A DNA stretch of 64,000 nucleotides, taken from positions 1 to 64,000 of the forward strand of contig JAKFCU010000089.1 of NCBI GenBank assembly GCA_036676475.1. The letters run 5' to 3'. The DNA is from LC029 sp036676475. GTDB lineage: Bacteria > Bacillota > Bacilli > Aneurinibacillales > RAOX-1. Position 1 is the first letter of the stretch, and every line of letters starts with the position of its first letter. A program made the position numbers and the translations under genes. The notes beneath the pieces are model-generated. The model had not been told where the DNA came from, searched no databases, and saw only the letters and a list, made by a program, of their open reading frames with translations. Positions 16,792 to 25,425 of this stretch are shown one piece after another.

Positions 16792-16827
16792 AACTGCCGC
16801 AGGATGAATGCGGCAGTTTTCTTTTTC
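16792..16827 (+). terminator. Rho-independent terminator after lysA
   Basis: AACTGCCGCA / TGCGGCAGTT 10-bp stem, 7-base loop, followed by T-rich sequence. Confidence 0.88.
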
Positions 16828-16891
16828 AATGGATTTAGCGTATAATCAAGGGGTACAAACTTACATAAGCGTTTGAAAGGAGTTCATACAT

Positions 16892-17329
16892 ATGAGCAAA
16901 TATGCTGTTATTGATTTAGAAAAAGGTGGTCAAGTAAAAGTTGAGTTATTTCCAAACGAAGCACCTGGTACAGTTGAGAACTTCGAAAAGCTAATTAAAG
17001 AAGGATTCTACAACGGACTAAACTTCCACCGTGTAATTCCTGGATTCGTGGCGCAGGGCGGTTGTCCCGAAGGCCGCGGCACGGGTGGCCCTGGTTACAG
17101 CATCAAATGCGAAACTCAGGGAAATCCTCATAAGCATGAGCGTGGTTCACTTTCTATGGCTCACGCAGGTAAAGATACAGGAGGAAGCCAATTCTTTATC
17201 GTTTACGAACCACAACCACATTTAAATGGAGTTCATACTGTTTTTGGAAAAGTGGTTGAAGGAATGGAATTGGTTGATAGCATTAAGCAAGGCGACAAGA
17301 TGAAGGAAGTTAAGGTTGTTGAAGAGTAA
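16892..17329 (+). CDS. ppiB: Peptidyl-prolyl cis-trans isomerase, cyclophilin type
   Basis: Cytosolic cyclophilin that speeds proline isomerisation in protein folding. 145 residues, complete family length. Active-site Arg in FHRVIPGFVAQGG, GTGGPGYSIKCE, SMAHAGKDTGGSQFFI and HLNGVHTVFGKVVEGM. No signal peptide. AAGGAG precedes the ATG. Own hairpin terminator; monocistronic. Confidence 0.96.
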   Translation: MSKYAVIDLEKGGQVKVELFPNEAPGTVENFEKLIKEGFYNGLNFHRVIPGFVAQGGCPEGRGTGGPGYSIKCETQGNPHKHERGSLSMAHAGKDTGGSQFFIVYEPQPHLNGVHTVFGKVVEGMELVDSIKQGDKMKEVKVVEE

Positions 17330-17345
17330 TTAAATTATGCTACTA

Positions 17346-17377
17346 AAAGCTCATGGAGATGATTCATGGGCTTTTTT
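17346..17377 (+). terminator. Terminator after ppiB
   Basis: AAAGCTCATG / CATGGGCTTT stem (one G-T pair) followed by a T-tract. Confidence 0.8.
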
Positions 17378-17807
17378 ATATCATAATAGTTTAGAATAGC
17401 CGGTTAGACCAGATGTTTCTAGGGGATCTTTTGGCTAAGGGAATATTCAATCACCTTAAAATGTCTTTGAAGATACCCTATTGGTCAAAGCGGAAAAATG
17501 AGACTTTTTAGAGACCCTCTCGGGATAACGGCAATTTTTCTCGTTATTATTAAAATTCAGTCTTTTGATGGTGAAATAAGGGGAAAAATTCCCATTATTT
17601 CTTTATGTAAGCCCTTACATCGTTCTGAGAAGGGTTAGAACGGGAGTTTTTTCCTCTATTTCCCCTTTTTAAGTATGATTTTCAAGAATAATGGGAGTTT
17701 TTCCCGTTATCAAAGTAGAGTGGCTCAGTATGTCTATCAGCAGTGGACAAAAATATCAAAATGTACTTGGAAATACCCCGTATGGGGTATCTCTTGATTT
17801 CACTGCC
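17378..17807. repeat. 430-bp non-coding stretch with a cluster of GGGA-TTTTT-TCCC palindromes (family C)
   Basis: No supported gene between the convergent ppiB and cation-efflux genes. Four imperfect palindromes lie in 190 bp: 17525-17547 (ATAACG...CGTTAT), 17574-17600 (AAATAAGGGGAA...TTCCCATTATTT), 17639-17662 (CGGGAG...CCTC) and 17687-17710 (ATAATGGGA...TCCCGTTAT). Each has an A/T-rich centre flanked by GGG/CCC and TAA/TTA arms. A similar element occurs at 50602-50622. Confidence 0.55.
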
Positions 17808-18782
17808 CTACTTCTTATCTTGCTCAAGTTTTTCTTTTTTCTCTTTCCAGTGATCTACATCATCCGCCTCATCAAATTCAATCGATACATCCGCAACCCC
17901 TTCATGAGATAAAATTTTCGCTTCTAAACGATCTTTAATATCGTCGGCCATCGCGACCGTGAGGTTTGGATCCACTTCAATTTCTAATTCCACATGCAAG
18001 TCTTCCCCTTCACGCAGAACAACGATTTGTTGGATATCGACCACATCTGGATCTTGCATCACGAGCTCTCCGATGCGTGCTTCCATATCGGGAGCGGATT
18101 CACCGATGGCACCTGTGACATTATCCATAAATACGCGACTTACAACATAAAACATGGATATACCAATAATTACAGATACTATCCCTTCTGCTTGTTTAAT
18201 GGGAGTAAAGTGGCCGATTAGAACGGCAATAATCGCCAAAATACCACCACTTGAAGCAACCAGGTCTTCCATAAAAACAAGCCTTGTAGCAGGAGATGCC
18301 TTTTTCAAGTGTGTAAAACTTAAGAATACGACCTTGAGGCCGTTTGCTTCGAGGCCCACTTCTTTCAGAACGTATTTCATTGCTTTGAAGAGAACGAATA
18401 ACTCCAGAACAACACCGATGGAAAATACGGTCAGCAGAAGAGCAAGTCCTCCGCTTTCCGTGGGATGAAGAATGTGGTGAAAGCCTTCTTTCACCGTCTC
18501 ATAAGACATGATAGCAACAATTAGCACGGCAGCGAGACAGACTAGATGGACAACCCGGCCAAACCCGTTGGGAAAGCGATCGGTAGGACTTTTTTTTGAA
18601 AGAGCCGTTCCGATATAGACGAACCCTTGATTGGCAGCGTCTGCCAAGGCATGCATAAATTCAGCGAACATAGCCGTATTGCCGGTCAAAACCCAAGCGC
18701 CGCCCCGAATTCCGGCAATCAATAAATTAACAAGAGATGCGATTAATGAGGATTTGTTTCCTTTTTTTAATAGTTCGAACAT
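17808..18782 (-). CDS. Cation diffusion facilitator (CDF/SLC30) family transporter
   Basis: Proton-coupled efflux of a divalent metal, probably Zn or Mn. Start 18782 (MFELLKKGNK) follows TAGGAGG; an in-frame start 17 codons upstream lacks one. 324 residues: about six transmembrane segments; the TM2 site HxxxD in FMHALADAANQG, the TM5 site with Glu-Asp in FMEDLVASSGG; then a cytoplasmic C-terminal domain with PDVVDIQQIVVLREGEDLHV and a charged tail ending KKEKLEQDKK. It is the only minus-strand gene in this sector, with its own promoter. Confidence 0.9.
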   Translation of the reverse strand: MFELLKKGNKSSLIASLVNLLIAGIRGGAWVLTGNTAMFAEFMHALADAANQGFVYIGTALSKKSPTDRFPNGFGRVVHLVCLAAVLIVAIMSYETVKEGFHHILHPTESGGLALLLTVFSIGVVLELFVLFKAMKYVLKEVGLEANGLKVVFLSFTHLKKASPATRLVFMEDLVASSGGILAIIAVLIGHFTPIKQAEGIVSVIIGISMFYVVSRVFMDNVTGAIGESAPDMEARIGELVMQDPDVVDIQQIVVLREGEDLHVELEIEVDPNLTVAMADDIKDRLEAKILSHEGVADVSIEFDEADDVDHWKEKKEKLEQDKK

Positions 18783-19083
18783 AGCAAGACCTCCTACAGA
18801 TAATAGTTTTTCCAAGAGTTTGGTTAAATACAAAATAGGATATCAGGTAATTCTATCCAATAATACCTAATTATCATGAAATCTGTCTATTATCTATCTA
18901 AAATGATAGATTGACAATATTTGAGTCTTTAGTCAAAGGTCGCACGTTGTAAGCGATAAAAACATTATGGTCTCTCTGGGATGACTTTTTTTTCCTTAAC
19001 TTGATCTTTTCTCTCCACTTTCAGTGATAATAGGTTCCGTGTATAATAATCAATAGCGCAAAATAGCTAGGCGGGGATAAACG
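18783..19083. other. Divergent intergenic region, CDF gene / scpA
   Basis: About 300 bp with no gene. It holds the predicted promoter of the CDF gene (18832-18860, minus strand) and, toward scpA, TATAAT at 19042-19047 with only a poor -35 (TTCAGT, 16-base spacer). Confidence 0.5.
18832..18860 (-). promoter_or_regulatory. Candidate sigma-A promoter of the CDF transporter
   Basis: On the minus strand TTGGAT (-35, 18860-18855) and TATTTT (-10, 18837-18832) are separated by 17 bases, about 50 bases before the chosen start codon. Confidence 0.45.
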
Positions 19084-19848
19084 ATGGCATATGAGGTGAA
19101 ATTAAATTCGTTTGAGGGTCCATTAGACCTTCTTCTTCACTTAATCGATAAGGCGGAAGTAGACGTTTACGATATACCCATTACCATTCTCACCGAACAA
19201 TATATGCAATACCTTTATGTCATGCAGGAATTCCAAATCGATATTGCCAGTGAATTTTTGGTGATGGCCGCCACCCTTTTGGAAATAAAAAGTAAAATGC
19301 TCCTGCCCAGAAAGGAAGAACCGTTTTTCCAACCGATGTTCGACTTAGAGGAGGAATATGACCCTCGCAGAGAATTGGTTGAGCGGTTACTTGAATATAA
19401 AAAGTTCAAAACATTGGCTGGCGAGCTTCGAGAACGGGAGATCAATCAGAGTAAGGTCTTTACTCGGGCAGCACAGGATTTAACCCCGTATGCCTCATTG
19501 GCGGAAGAAAATCCGGTAGCGGAAGTGACTCTCTACGATCTGGTGGAAGCATTGACCAAGGTATTTAGCAAAACAGGGACTGAGGAAAAATCAGTTTCAA
19601 AGATTCATCGTGATGAGGTTTCAGTAAAAGACAAAATGAAAGAAATTCGGCAACTTCTATCCTTTTCAGGAAACATTCGATTCACACAGTTGTTTCCTGA
19701 GCTCCCTTCCCGGGGAGAAATCGTGACTTCTTTCATGGCGATTCTCGAAATGATGCGAAAGCATCAAATCATTTGCTCACAGTCTACTTTATTTGAAGAT
19801 ATCGTTATTACGTTGGGCAAGGGAGGTGGAGAGAATGAATCCTCATGA
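19084..19848 (+). CDS. scpA: Segregation and condensation protein A (kleisin)
   Basis: Kleisin subunit bridging SMC heads in bacterial condensin. 254 residues: N-terminal domain FEGPLDLLLHLIDKAEVDVYDIPI (SMC neck binding), LEIKSKMLLPR, and a C-terminal winged helix (VTSFMAILEMMRKHQI). Overlaps scpB by 14 bases. Confidence 0.96.
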   Translation: MAYEVKLNSFEGPLDLLLHLIDKAEVDVYDIPITILTEQYMQYLYVMQEFQIDIASEFLVMAATLLEIKSKMLLPRKEEPFFQPMFDLEEEYDPRRELVERLLEYKKFKTLAGELREREINQSKVFTRAAQDLTPYASLAEENPVAEVTLYDLVEALTKVFSKTGTEEKSVSKIHRDEVSVKDKMKEIRQLLSFSGNIRFTQLFPELPSRGEIVTSFMAILEMMRKHQIICSQSTLFEDIVITLGKGGGENESS

Positions 19849-20416
19849 ACATCATAAAAGTGTAATTGAAGGGCTGCTCTTTGTTTCTGGAGACGAGGGA
19901 TTGGATGCCAAGACGTTGGCTGAAGTGCTTGATTTGGAAATGGAAGCTATACTCCTGTTGCTTCATGAGATGCAACAGGAGTTTAGACATTCTAACCGCG
20001 GCTTGCAGATCATTGAAATTGCTGGTGCATATCAAATGACTACCAGAATGGACCATGCACCGTATTTTGAAAAATTAGCGTATTCTCCTGCTAATGCTAC
20101 TTTATCCCAGGCAGCTTTAGAAACATTGGCCATTATTGCTTATAAGCAGCCAACAACGCGAGCGGAGATAGAAGATGTTCGCGGAGTGAAATGTGAGAAA
20201 GCTATTAATACGTTAATGAGCAAGAAGCTGATTGAAGAGATGGGTCGGGCAGAGACCACTGGTCGTCCTATTTTATATGGAACGACAAAGGAATTTTTGG
20301 AATATTTTGGATTAAAACATATGGAAGACCTTCCTCCACTTCCTATGTTATCATTAGATGAAGAAGTGGAACAGGAAGCGGATTTACTTTTTCAGAAATT
20401 AAAGGATCATGGCTAG
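19835..20416 (+). CDS. scpB: Segregation and condensation protein B
   Basis: Dimeric partner of ScpA in the SMC complex. ATG 19835 follows GGGAGGTGGAGAGA inside the end of scpA; 193 residues. Two winged-helix domains with ALETLAIIAYKQPTTRAEIEDVRGV and the final GRPILYGTTKEFLEYFGL, both diagnostic of ScpB. Confidence 0.96.
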   Translation: MNPHEHHKSVIEGLLFVSGDEGLDAKTLAEVLDLEMEAILLLLHEMQQEFRHSNRGLQIIEIAGAYQMTTRMDHAPYFEKLAYSPANATLSQAALETLAIIAYKQPTTRAEIEDVRGVKCEKAINTLMSKKLIEEMGRAETTGRPILYGTTKEFLEYFGLKHMEDLPPLPMLSLDEEVEQEADLLFQKLKDHG

Positions 20417-20478
20417 CTTTCCTTTTGCATATATTCTGTTATAATAATATATTAGTATCAACCAGAGGAGTGTCTTAG

Positions 20479-20823
20479 ATGATCGATAACCTATATGAAA
20501 AAATGCTAGAGTACCTAAAGATGGAAGATGAAATTACATTCAAGGAATTTGACGAGTATTACAAGCAAATTTTGTCCGAGCTTGAACAAAATTATGAGAG
20601 TTATGATCAAGAGAAGGGATTTCACGCATTATTCATTATGGATAATATCAAAACGAACAGTGATTCCCGAGTACAACGTAAATTTTCAGAAGCAAAGAAG
20701 TATAAAAAGATCTCCCAGCGTGCCCAAATTTGGGTAGAGGCCCTTTTCATTCATCTCGTGAAAACCGGGTTGACGGATAAAGAGATTCACGCTCGTATTG
20801 AAGAAATGTATGAGACGGCTTAA
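20479..20823 (+). CDS. Conserved-looking hypothetical protein, 114 aa
   Basis: Not recognised. An acidic, probably all-helical soluble protein (FDEYYKQILSELEQNYESYDQ), no signal peptide or membrane segment. Good Shine-Dalgarno (AGAGGAG) and its own terminator. Sits between scpB and dacB, where Bacillus has ypuI, but length and sequence do not let me assign it to that family. Confidence 0.75.
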   Translation: MIDNLYEKMLEYLKMEDEITFKEFDEYYKQILSELEQNYESYDQEKGFHALFIMDNIKTNSDSRVQRKFSEAKKYKKISQRAQIWVEALFIHLVKTGLTDKEIHARIEEMYETA

Positions 20824-20827
20824 GGAC

Positions 20828-20876
20828 AAGCTGTCCGGCATGGTTCACTGAACCCATGTCGGACAGCTTTTTTTTA
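20828..20876 (+). terminator. Strong rho-independent terminator
   Basis: AAGCTGTCC...CATGG pairs with CCATG...GGACAGCTT, then seven or more T. Confidence 0.9.
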
Positions 20877-20924
20877 TTTACATAACCTATTTGTATAAGC
20901 ATATACTTGTACAAATTGTCTTTT

Positions 20925-21005
20925 AGGCCCCACGGGAGGCACAACAATCGCATTCCAGCACGGAAGATAAATCGACGTAGTGGGAATGCCAAGAGAAGAA
21001 GGAGG
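20925..21005 (+). repeat. Family B leader repeat, copy 3 (upstream of dacB)
   Basis: GGCCCCACGGGAGGC, ACAACAATC, GCATTCC/GGAATGC hairpin with loop ATCGACGTAG, then AAGAGAAGAAGGAGG, the Shine-Dalgarno of dacB. Confidence 0.88.
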
Positions 21006-21010
21006 AACAC

Positions 21011-22147
21011 ATGAATCGGAGGAATAGAAGGACAGCTATTCTTGTGTTGATGGCTTACTTGCTTTCCCTTTTTTCGGCTTCTGCAGGAAGTGCAGCACCT
21101 GCGGTTTCCGCCCAAGGGGCGGCTGTCATCGATGTGGAGTCGGGGCGAATTTTGTATCAAAAGCAAGGAAATGAAAAGATGAGGGTTGCTAGCTTGACCA
21201 AGATTATGACGGCGATTGTGGCTATCGAAGAAGGGAAGCTAGAAGAGCTTGTTACAGCACCTGATTATGCGATAGGAACAGAGGGATCTTCCATTTACTT
21301 GCGTCATGGAGAGAAACTAGCTCTTGAGCATCTGTTGTATGGATTAATGCTTCGTTCCGGAAATGATGCAGCTGTATCGATAGCCGATCATATTGGGGGC
21401 TCAATTGAAGGTTTTGCTCGGCTAATGAATGAAAAGGCAGAATACTTAGGATTATCAAATACCCATTTTACCAATCCCCATGGCCTTGATGACAGCAATG
21501 ATCATTACTCTTCTGCCAGTGATTTGGCAAAGCTCTCGGCTTATGCCCTACATAATAAAGATTTTCAACGAATTGTCGGTACGAAGATGATACGAATTCC
21601 ACAAGAAGGAGAAACGTGGGATCGCAAGCTGATAAATAAAAACAAGATGCTACGACTTTATGAAGGAGCGGACGGAGTTAAGACGGGTTATACGAAGTTA
21701 GCCAGGCGTTGCCTCGTATCTTCGGCTACCCGTGAGGGCAGACAAGTTGCTGTCGTAACCCTCAATGCTCCCAACGATTGGGATGATCATACGCGTTTGC
21801 TTGATTTTAGCTTTCAGCATTTTAACCGTACAGAGCTAGTCGGAGAGAAAGAAAAAGTGGACCAAGAACGGAATTTATATACAATTAATTCTTTTTCCTA
21901 TCCTCTTACTTCACAAGAAGTAGATCAGGTTCGTAAAGAAGTAGTCTTGGAAACGACGCTAAGAGATATGCTTCCTGGCGGTGTATCCGGATATTTATAC
22001 ATTTACCTCGGGGATCAGCTGATCGGAAAGATTGGATTGGTTCGTGGAGTAGAAACAGCTCAGAATACAATGAGTGTGCTTGGAGAAATGGATCCTTGGA
22101 AATGGGTTTTCTCACTCTTTAAGGCATTGATTTGGGGAGTGATGTAA
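21011..22147 (+). CDS. dacB: Sporulation D-alanyl-D-alanine carboxypeptidase DacB
   Basis: PBP5-type carboxypeptidase controlling cross-linking of spore cortex peptidoglycan (PBP5* in Bacillus). 378 residues: signal peptide 1-29, Ser61-x-x-Lys64 (SLTK), SGN, and KTG in DGVKTGYTK. It heads the dacB-spmA-spmB set, as in Bacillus. ATG 21011 lies six bases after AAGGAGG contributed by a family B repeat. A second paralogue of dacF in the same window, distinguished by context. Confidence 0.92.
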   Translation: MNRRNRRTAILVLMAYLLSLFSASAGSAAPAVSAQGAAVIDVESGRILYQKQGNEKMRVASLTKIMTAIVAIEEGKLEELVTAPDYAIGTEGSSIYLRHGEKLALEHLLYGLMLRSGNDAAVSIADHIGGSIEGFARLMNEKAEYLGLSNTHFTNPHGLDDSNDHYSSASDLAKLSAYALHNKDFQRIVGTKMIRIPQEGETWDRKLINKNKMLRLYEGADGVKTGYTKLARRCLVSSATREGRQVAVVTLNAPNDWDDHTRLLDFSFQHFNRTELVGEKEKVDQERNLYTINSFSYPLTSQEVDQVRKEVVLETTLRDMLPGGVSGYLYIYLGDQLIGKIGLVRGVETAQNTMSVLGEMDPWKWVFSLFKALIWGVM

Positions 22148-22741
22148 ATGGTTAATTTGATATGGCTAGGACTTATTTTAATAGGGATCGTTGTGGCTGG
22201 AATCAATGGAAGGATTGAGGTTATTAGCGAAGCGGCCTTTGAGGGGGCAAAGACGGGTGTAACGGTCTGCTTTGGTTTGATAAGCATCTTAGCCTTTTGG
22301 TTAGGGATGATGAAGATAGCGGAGCAATCAGGACTTCTCTCTAAGCTGCAATGGTTGCTTGGACCTATTGTTCGCTTTCTTTTTCCGGATGTACCCAAGG
22401 ATCATCCAGCGATGGGTTATATTTTATCAAACATGAGTGCGAATTTGCTAGGATTGGGTAATGCGGCAACCCCTATGGGATTAAAGGCGATGGAGGAGCT
22501 GCAGAAACTAAATCCTGACCCGAAAACCGCGTCTTCGGCCATGTGTACCTTACTCGCGTTGAATACGTCGAGTATTACGCTGATTCCCACTACAATCATA
22601 GCGATTCGCATGAATTATAATTCGGCGAACCCTGTTGAAATAGTTGGAACTACCATTATGGCTGGAATGTTTGCTACGGTGATCGCTATTCTGTTAGATA
22701 GATATTATCGTTATCGAACCCATTCGCAAAGGAAAGGGTGA
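22148..22741 (+). CDS. spmA: Spore maturation protein A
   Basis: Integral membrane nucleoside-recognition (Gate) domain protein needed for spore core dehydration. 197 residues; GATE-type motif MSANLLGLGNAATPMGLKAM (about 97-116) and LNTSSITLIPTTIIAIR. Starts directly after the dacB stop and overlaps toward spmB. Confidence 0.95.
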   Translation: MVNLIWLGLILIGIVVAGINGRIEVISEAAFEGAKTGVTVCFGLISILAFWLGMMKIAEQSGLLSKLQWLLGPIVRFLFPDVPKDHPAMGYILSNMSANLLGLGNAATPMGLKAMEELQKLNPDPKTASSAMCTLLALNTSSITLIPTTIIAIRMNYNSANPVEIVGTTIMAGMFATVIAILLDRYYRYRTHSQRKG

Positions 22742-22746
22742 TTTCC

Positions 22747-23283
22747 ATGTATGAGATCGTATCTTATGCTTCAATCTGGGCTATTCCCCTTATTCTTGCC
22801 CTGATCCTGGTTTATGGGATGTATAAGAAGATTCCAGTCTATGAGGTGTTTGTAGAGGGAGCAAAAGGAGGATTTGGAACGGCGATTAAAATTATCCCCC
22901 ATTTGGTTGGAATGCTAGTAGCCGTTTCCATTTTCCGCCAATCAGGAGCTCTCGAAATGCTTACGAGTTTATTCCAACCTGTTTTGGAGTTTCTTCGAAT
23001 ACCTGGGGAGATTATCCCATTGGCTTTACTCCGGCCGATTACGGGATCAGGGGCATTAGCGGTCACAACTGATATCATTGCCACGTATGGTCCTGATTCT
23101 TATATTGGCCGACTAGCTTCTACCATGCAAGGCTCAACAGATACCACACTTTATGTATTAACTGTTTATTTTGGAGCGGTAGGGATTCGTAATAGCCTCT
23201 ATGCGCTCAAGGTTGGATTGTTGGCCGATTTAGCAGGTATCGCTGCTTCTATTTTTATCGTCAATCTGATTTTCGGTTCTTAA
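22747..23283 (+). CDS. spmB: Spore maturation protein B
   Basis: Partner of SpmA, 178 residues from ATG 22747 (AAAGGG upstream); the GTG at 22738 would overlap spmA and fits worse. Motifs VPxYEVFVEGAKGGF-like segment, LLRPITGSGALAVTTDII and GSTDTTLYVLTVYFG are those of SpmB. Confidence 0.94.
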   Translation: MYEIVSYASIWAIPLILALILVYGMYKKIPVYEVFVEGAKGGFGTAIKIIPHLVGMLVAVSIFRQSGALEMLTSLFQPVLEFLRIPGEIIPLALLRPITGSGALAVTTDIIATYGPDSYIGRLASTMQGSTDTTLYVLTVYFGAVGIRNSLYALKVGLLADLAGIAASIFIVNLIFGS

Positions 23284-23299
23284 TTCCAGCTTAAAGCTC

Positions 23300-23480
23300 G
23301 TTAGCTACAGCCCCATTATCCATGTTCATAACATTATGCATTATGGATGCACCGTTCCTCAATATGGTCCGTTTGCAGACGTTGTAAACTTTCTTCTAAA
23401 AGCCGCCAAGAACCATCGCGTGTCCGATCATTGGTTTTGGTGGCTATTAAACCTTCTTTCACAAATATCATTCCTATTCT
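23300..23480 (-). pseudogene. Fragment of an aldo/keto reductase
   Basis: On the minus strand, 23470 down to about 23350 reads LIATKTNDRTRDGSW followed by RLLEESLQRLQTDHI, the beta-strand/helix of aldo/keto reductases around the catalytic Lys of the ATKT motif. After this the frame is lost (stop soon after IHNA; a shifted frame continues HNVMNMDN). Neither the N-terminal nor the C-terminal two thirds of the enzyme is present, so this is a decayed remnant filling the gap between spmB and the next gene. Confidence 0.6.
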
Positions 23481-23530
23481 TCAGCCTTATTTATATATCG
23501 AACAATATAACTTTTCTGGAGGGTACTTAG

Positions 23531-23944
23531 ATGTTTTATTTAAGCTTACTTTTTGCTACAGTAGTGTGGGGGCTTAACGTGGTGATTGATAAACAAGCAC
23601 TGAAAACGGGTCATCCGATTGAAGTGAATTTTATTACAACCATAACCATGACCATCGTTGTCTCTGTTTATTATGCATTAGCCAGAAAAAACGGTGTCGC
23701 TTTTTCCTATACTCTCCAAACGGTAACCTTAAGTATGTTAAATGGATTGCTCGTTCCGACTTCATTTGTCGCTTATTTATATGCGCTGTCCAAGGGGGAT
23801 GTCAGTCAAGTAGTGATGGTGACTGCTACATCTCCCATCATAGCAATTCTATTTGCCGTTTTTGCATTTAATGAGACGATCAGTATGGCTCAATGGATGG
23901 GCGTAATGTGTACGATTTTTGGTATTTTTTTAGTTATGCGCTAG
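23531..23944 (+). CDS. EamA/DMT-family transporter, single-domain
   Basis: 137-residue membrane protein with four to five hydrophobic segments: one EamA unit rather than the usual two (10 TM). Ends with the typical FNETISMAQWMGVMCTIFGIFLVM. Likely works as a dimer like small DMT proteins; substrate unknown. GGAGGG precedes the ATG. It sits between the AKR remnant and rluB, outside the usual Bacillus order, so the region may be a small insertion/decay spot. Confidence 0.8.
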   Translation: MFYLSLLFATVVWGLNVVIDKQALKTGHPIEVNFITTITMTIVVSVYYALARKNGVAFSYTLQTVTLSMLNGLLVPTSFVAYLYALSKGDVSQVVMVTATSPIIAILFAVFAFNETISMAQWMGVMCTIFGIFLVMR

Positions 23945-23984
23945 AATGGATACATATATTGTTTGATAAGGAAGGGACATACAC

Positions 23985-24710
23985 ATGGAAGAAAGACTAC
24001 AAAAAATTTTGGCTGCCCACGGGATCGCATCGAGGAGGAAGTGCGAAGAATTGATCCTTGCCGGACACGTACAGGTGAATGGCCAGACCGTGAAAGAGCT
24101 GGGCTTTAAGGCCGATCAACAGAAGGACCGAATTGAAGTTGACGGTAAAAGAATCGAAGCCGTATCTTTGAAATATGTGTTGTTTCATAAGCCAACAGGG
24201 GTAATCACAAGTATGAAAGACCCTCAGGGAAGAAAAGTGGTCACCGATTTTATATCAAGCTTGAAAGAAAGAGTGTATCCTGTAGGACGTTTAGACTATG
24301 ATACCTCTGGCCTTTTGCTGATGACGAATGATGGGGAGTTGGCTAATCAAATTGCCCATCCTCGATTTGAAATGGATAAGGTGTATGTGGCAACAGTTAA
24401 GGGGATTCCAGGGAACAGGGCGTTAGAGACTTTGAGAAAAGGAGTCCGATTAGAAGACGGATTGACCTCTCCGGCTCAAGTAAAGGTAGAATCCATTGAC
24501 GAAGAAAAAGGACAAGCTGTCATTCAGATAATCATCCATGAAGGCCGAAACCGGCAAGTGCGGAGAATGTGTGAAGCGGTGGGACACCGGGTGGTGAAAT
24601 TGATGAGGATTCAGCTTGGATTTTTAACTCTAGGTCAGCTTCGACCTGGACAATATAGACATTTAACGGATGAAGAAGTCGCAAAGCTAAAATCTCTCTT
24701 TTCATCCTAA
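23985..24710 (+). CDS. rluB: 23S rRNA pseudouridine synthase RluB
   Basis: RsuA-family pseudouridine synthase modifying 23S rRNA near position 2605. 241 residues: N-terminal S4 RNA-binding domain (MEERLQKILAAHGIASRRKCEELI), catalytic Asp in VGRLDYDTSGLLLMTNDGE and C-terminal GRNRQVRRMCEAVGHRVVKL. Same place as in Bacillus, before resA. Confidence 0.95.
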   Translation: MEERLQKILAAHGIASRRKCEELILAGHVQVNGQTVKELGFKADQQKDRIEVDGKRIEAVSLKYVLFHKPTGVITSMKDPQGRKVVTDFISSLKERVYPVGRLDYDTSGLLLMTNDGELANQIAHPRFEMDKVYVATVKGIPGNRALETLRKGVRLEDGLTSPAQVKVESIDEEKGQAVIQIIIHEGRNRQVRRMCEAVGHRVVKLMRIQLGFLTLGQLRPGQYRHLTDEEVAKLKSLFSS

Positions 24711-24712
24711 TC

Positions 24713-24738
24713 AAAAAGGCTTTTTTAAAGCCTTTTTC
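24713..24738 (+). terminator. Rho-independent terminator after rluB
   Basis: AAAAAGGCTT / AAAGCCTTTTT short stem with T-tract. Confidence 0.75.
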
Positions 24739-24887
24739 TCATGTAATGGGATATAAAGTGTGAGATGCGCTACAATGTCATACAAAGTTCATAAATCGCT
24801 TTTTCATGATCAAAATGTTAAAGTTATAATTAAATTAGTTTTAGCCAGATCAGATAAATAGGTCGAGAATGGAGTGGAGGGATTGCG

Positions 24888-25415
24888 GTGAATAGATCGA
24901 GAACGATCATGAGAATGGCGATTCTAGGGGTTATTTTCCTGGGGATTGCTGTAGCCATATATAACGGTTTTGTTAAAGATAAAACCGTCGTGCAGACGGG
25001 GAGTGAAGCTCCTGATTTTATTCTTCCCATCTTGGGAGGAGATAAACTGCAATTAAGTAGCTTAAGAGGAAAAGGAATTGTGTTGAACTTCTGGGGAACC
25101 TGGTGCCAGCCTTGCAAAGATGAAATGCCTGATCTCGAGAAAGCTTATCAATCTATGAAGGATCAAGGTGTCGTGGTTCTTGGCTTAAATATTGGGGAAA
25201 CGGATGTGGCGGTAAAATCATTTAAGGATCGGTACCAGTTAACATTCCCGATTGTGATGGATCAGAATAAAGAAATTACTCAGCTGTATGCCATTGGCCC
25301 TATTCCAACAACCTATTTTATCGATAAAAACGGAATCGTCAATAAGATTGTGATCGGCGGTCCGATGTCTGAGCAAACCATTATAGACAACATGAAGCAA
25401 ATCATGCCAGAATAG
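24888..25415 (+). CDS. resA: Thiol-disulfide oxidoreductase ResA
   Basis: Membrane-anchored extracytoplasmic thioredoxin-like protein reducing the haem-binding CxxCH of apocytochrome c. 175 residues, GTG start behind GGAGTGGAGGG. N-terminal anchor about 9-26, redox motif WGTWCQPCKDEM (CxxC near residue 74) and TYFIDKNGIV. Head of the resABCDE operon. Confidence 0.95.
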   Translation: MNRSRTIMRMAILGVIFLGIAVAIYNGFVKDKTVVQTGSEAPDFILPILGGDKLQLSSLRGKGIVLNFWGTWCQPCKDEMPDLEKAYQSMKDQGVVVLGLNIGETDVAVKSFKDRYQLTFPIVMDQNKEITQLYAIGPIPTTYFIDKNGIVNKIVIGGPMSEQTIIDNMKQIMPE

Positions 25416-25425
25416 GAGTGGAAGG

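Noticed and set aside
17691..18468. Several plus-strand ORFs of 60-104 codons
   Set aside because: Antisense to the well-supported CDF transporter or starting in the palindrome cluster.
23336..23577. Two overlapping plus-strand ORFs of 64 and 76 codons
   Set aside because: Same DNA encodes the aldo/keto reductase fragment on the other strand; the ORFs themselves look like random translation.
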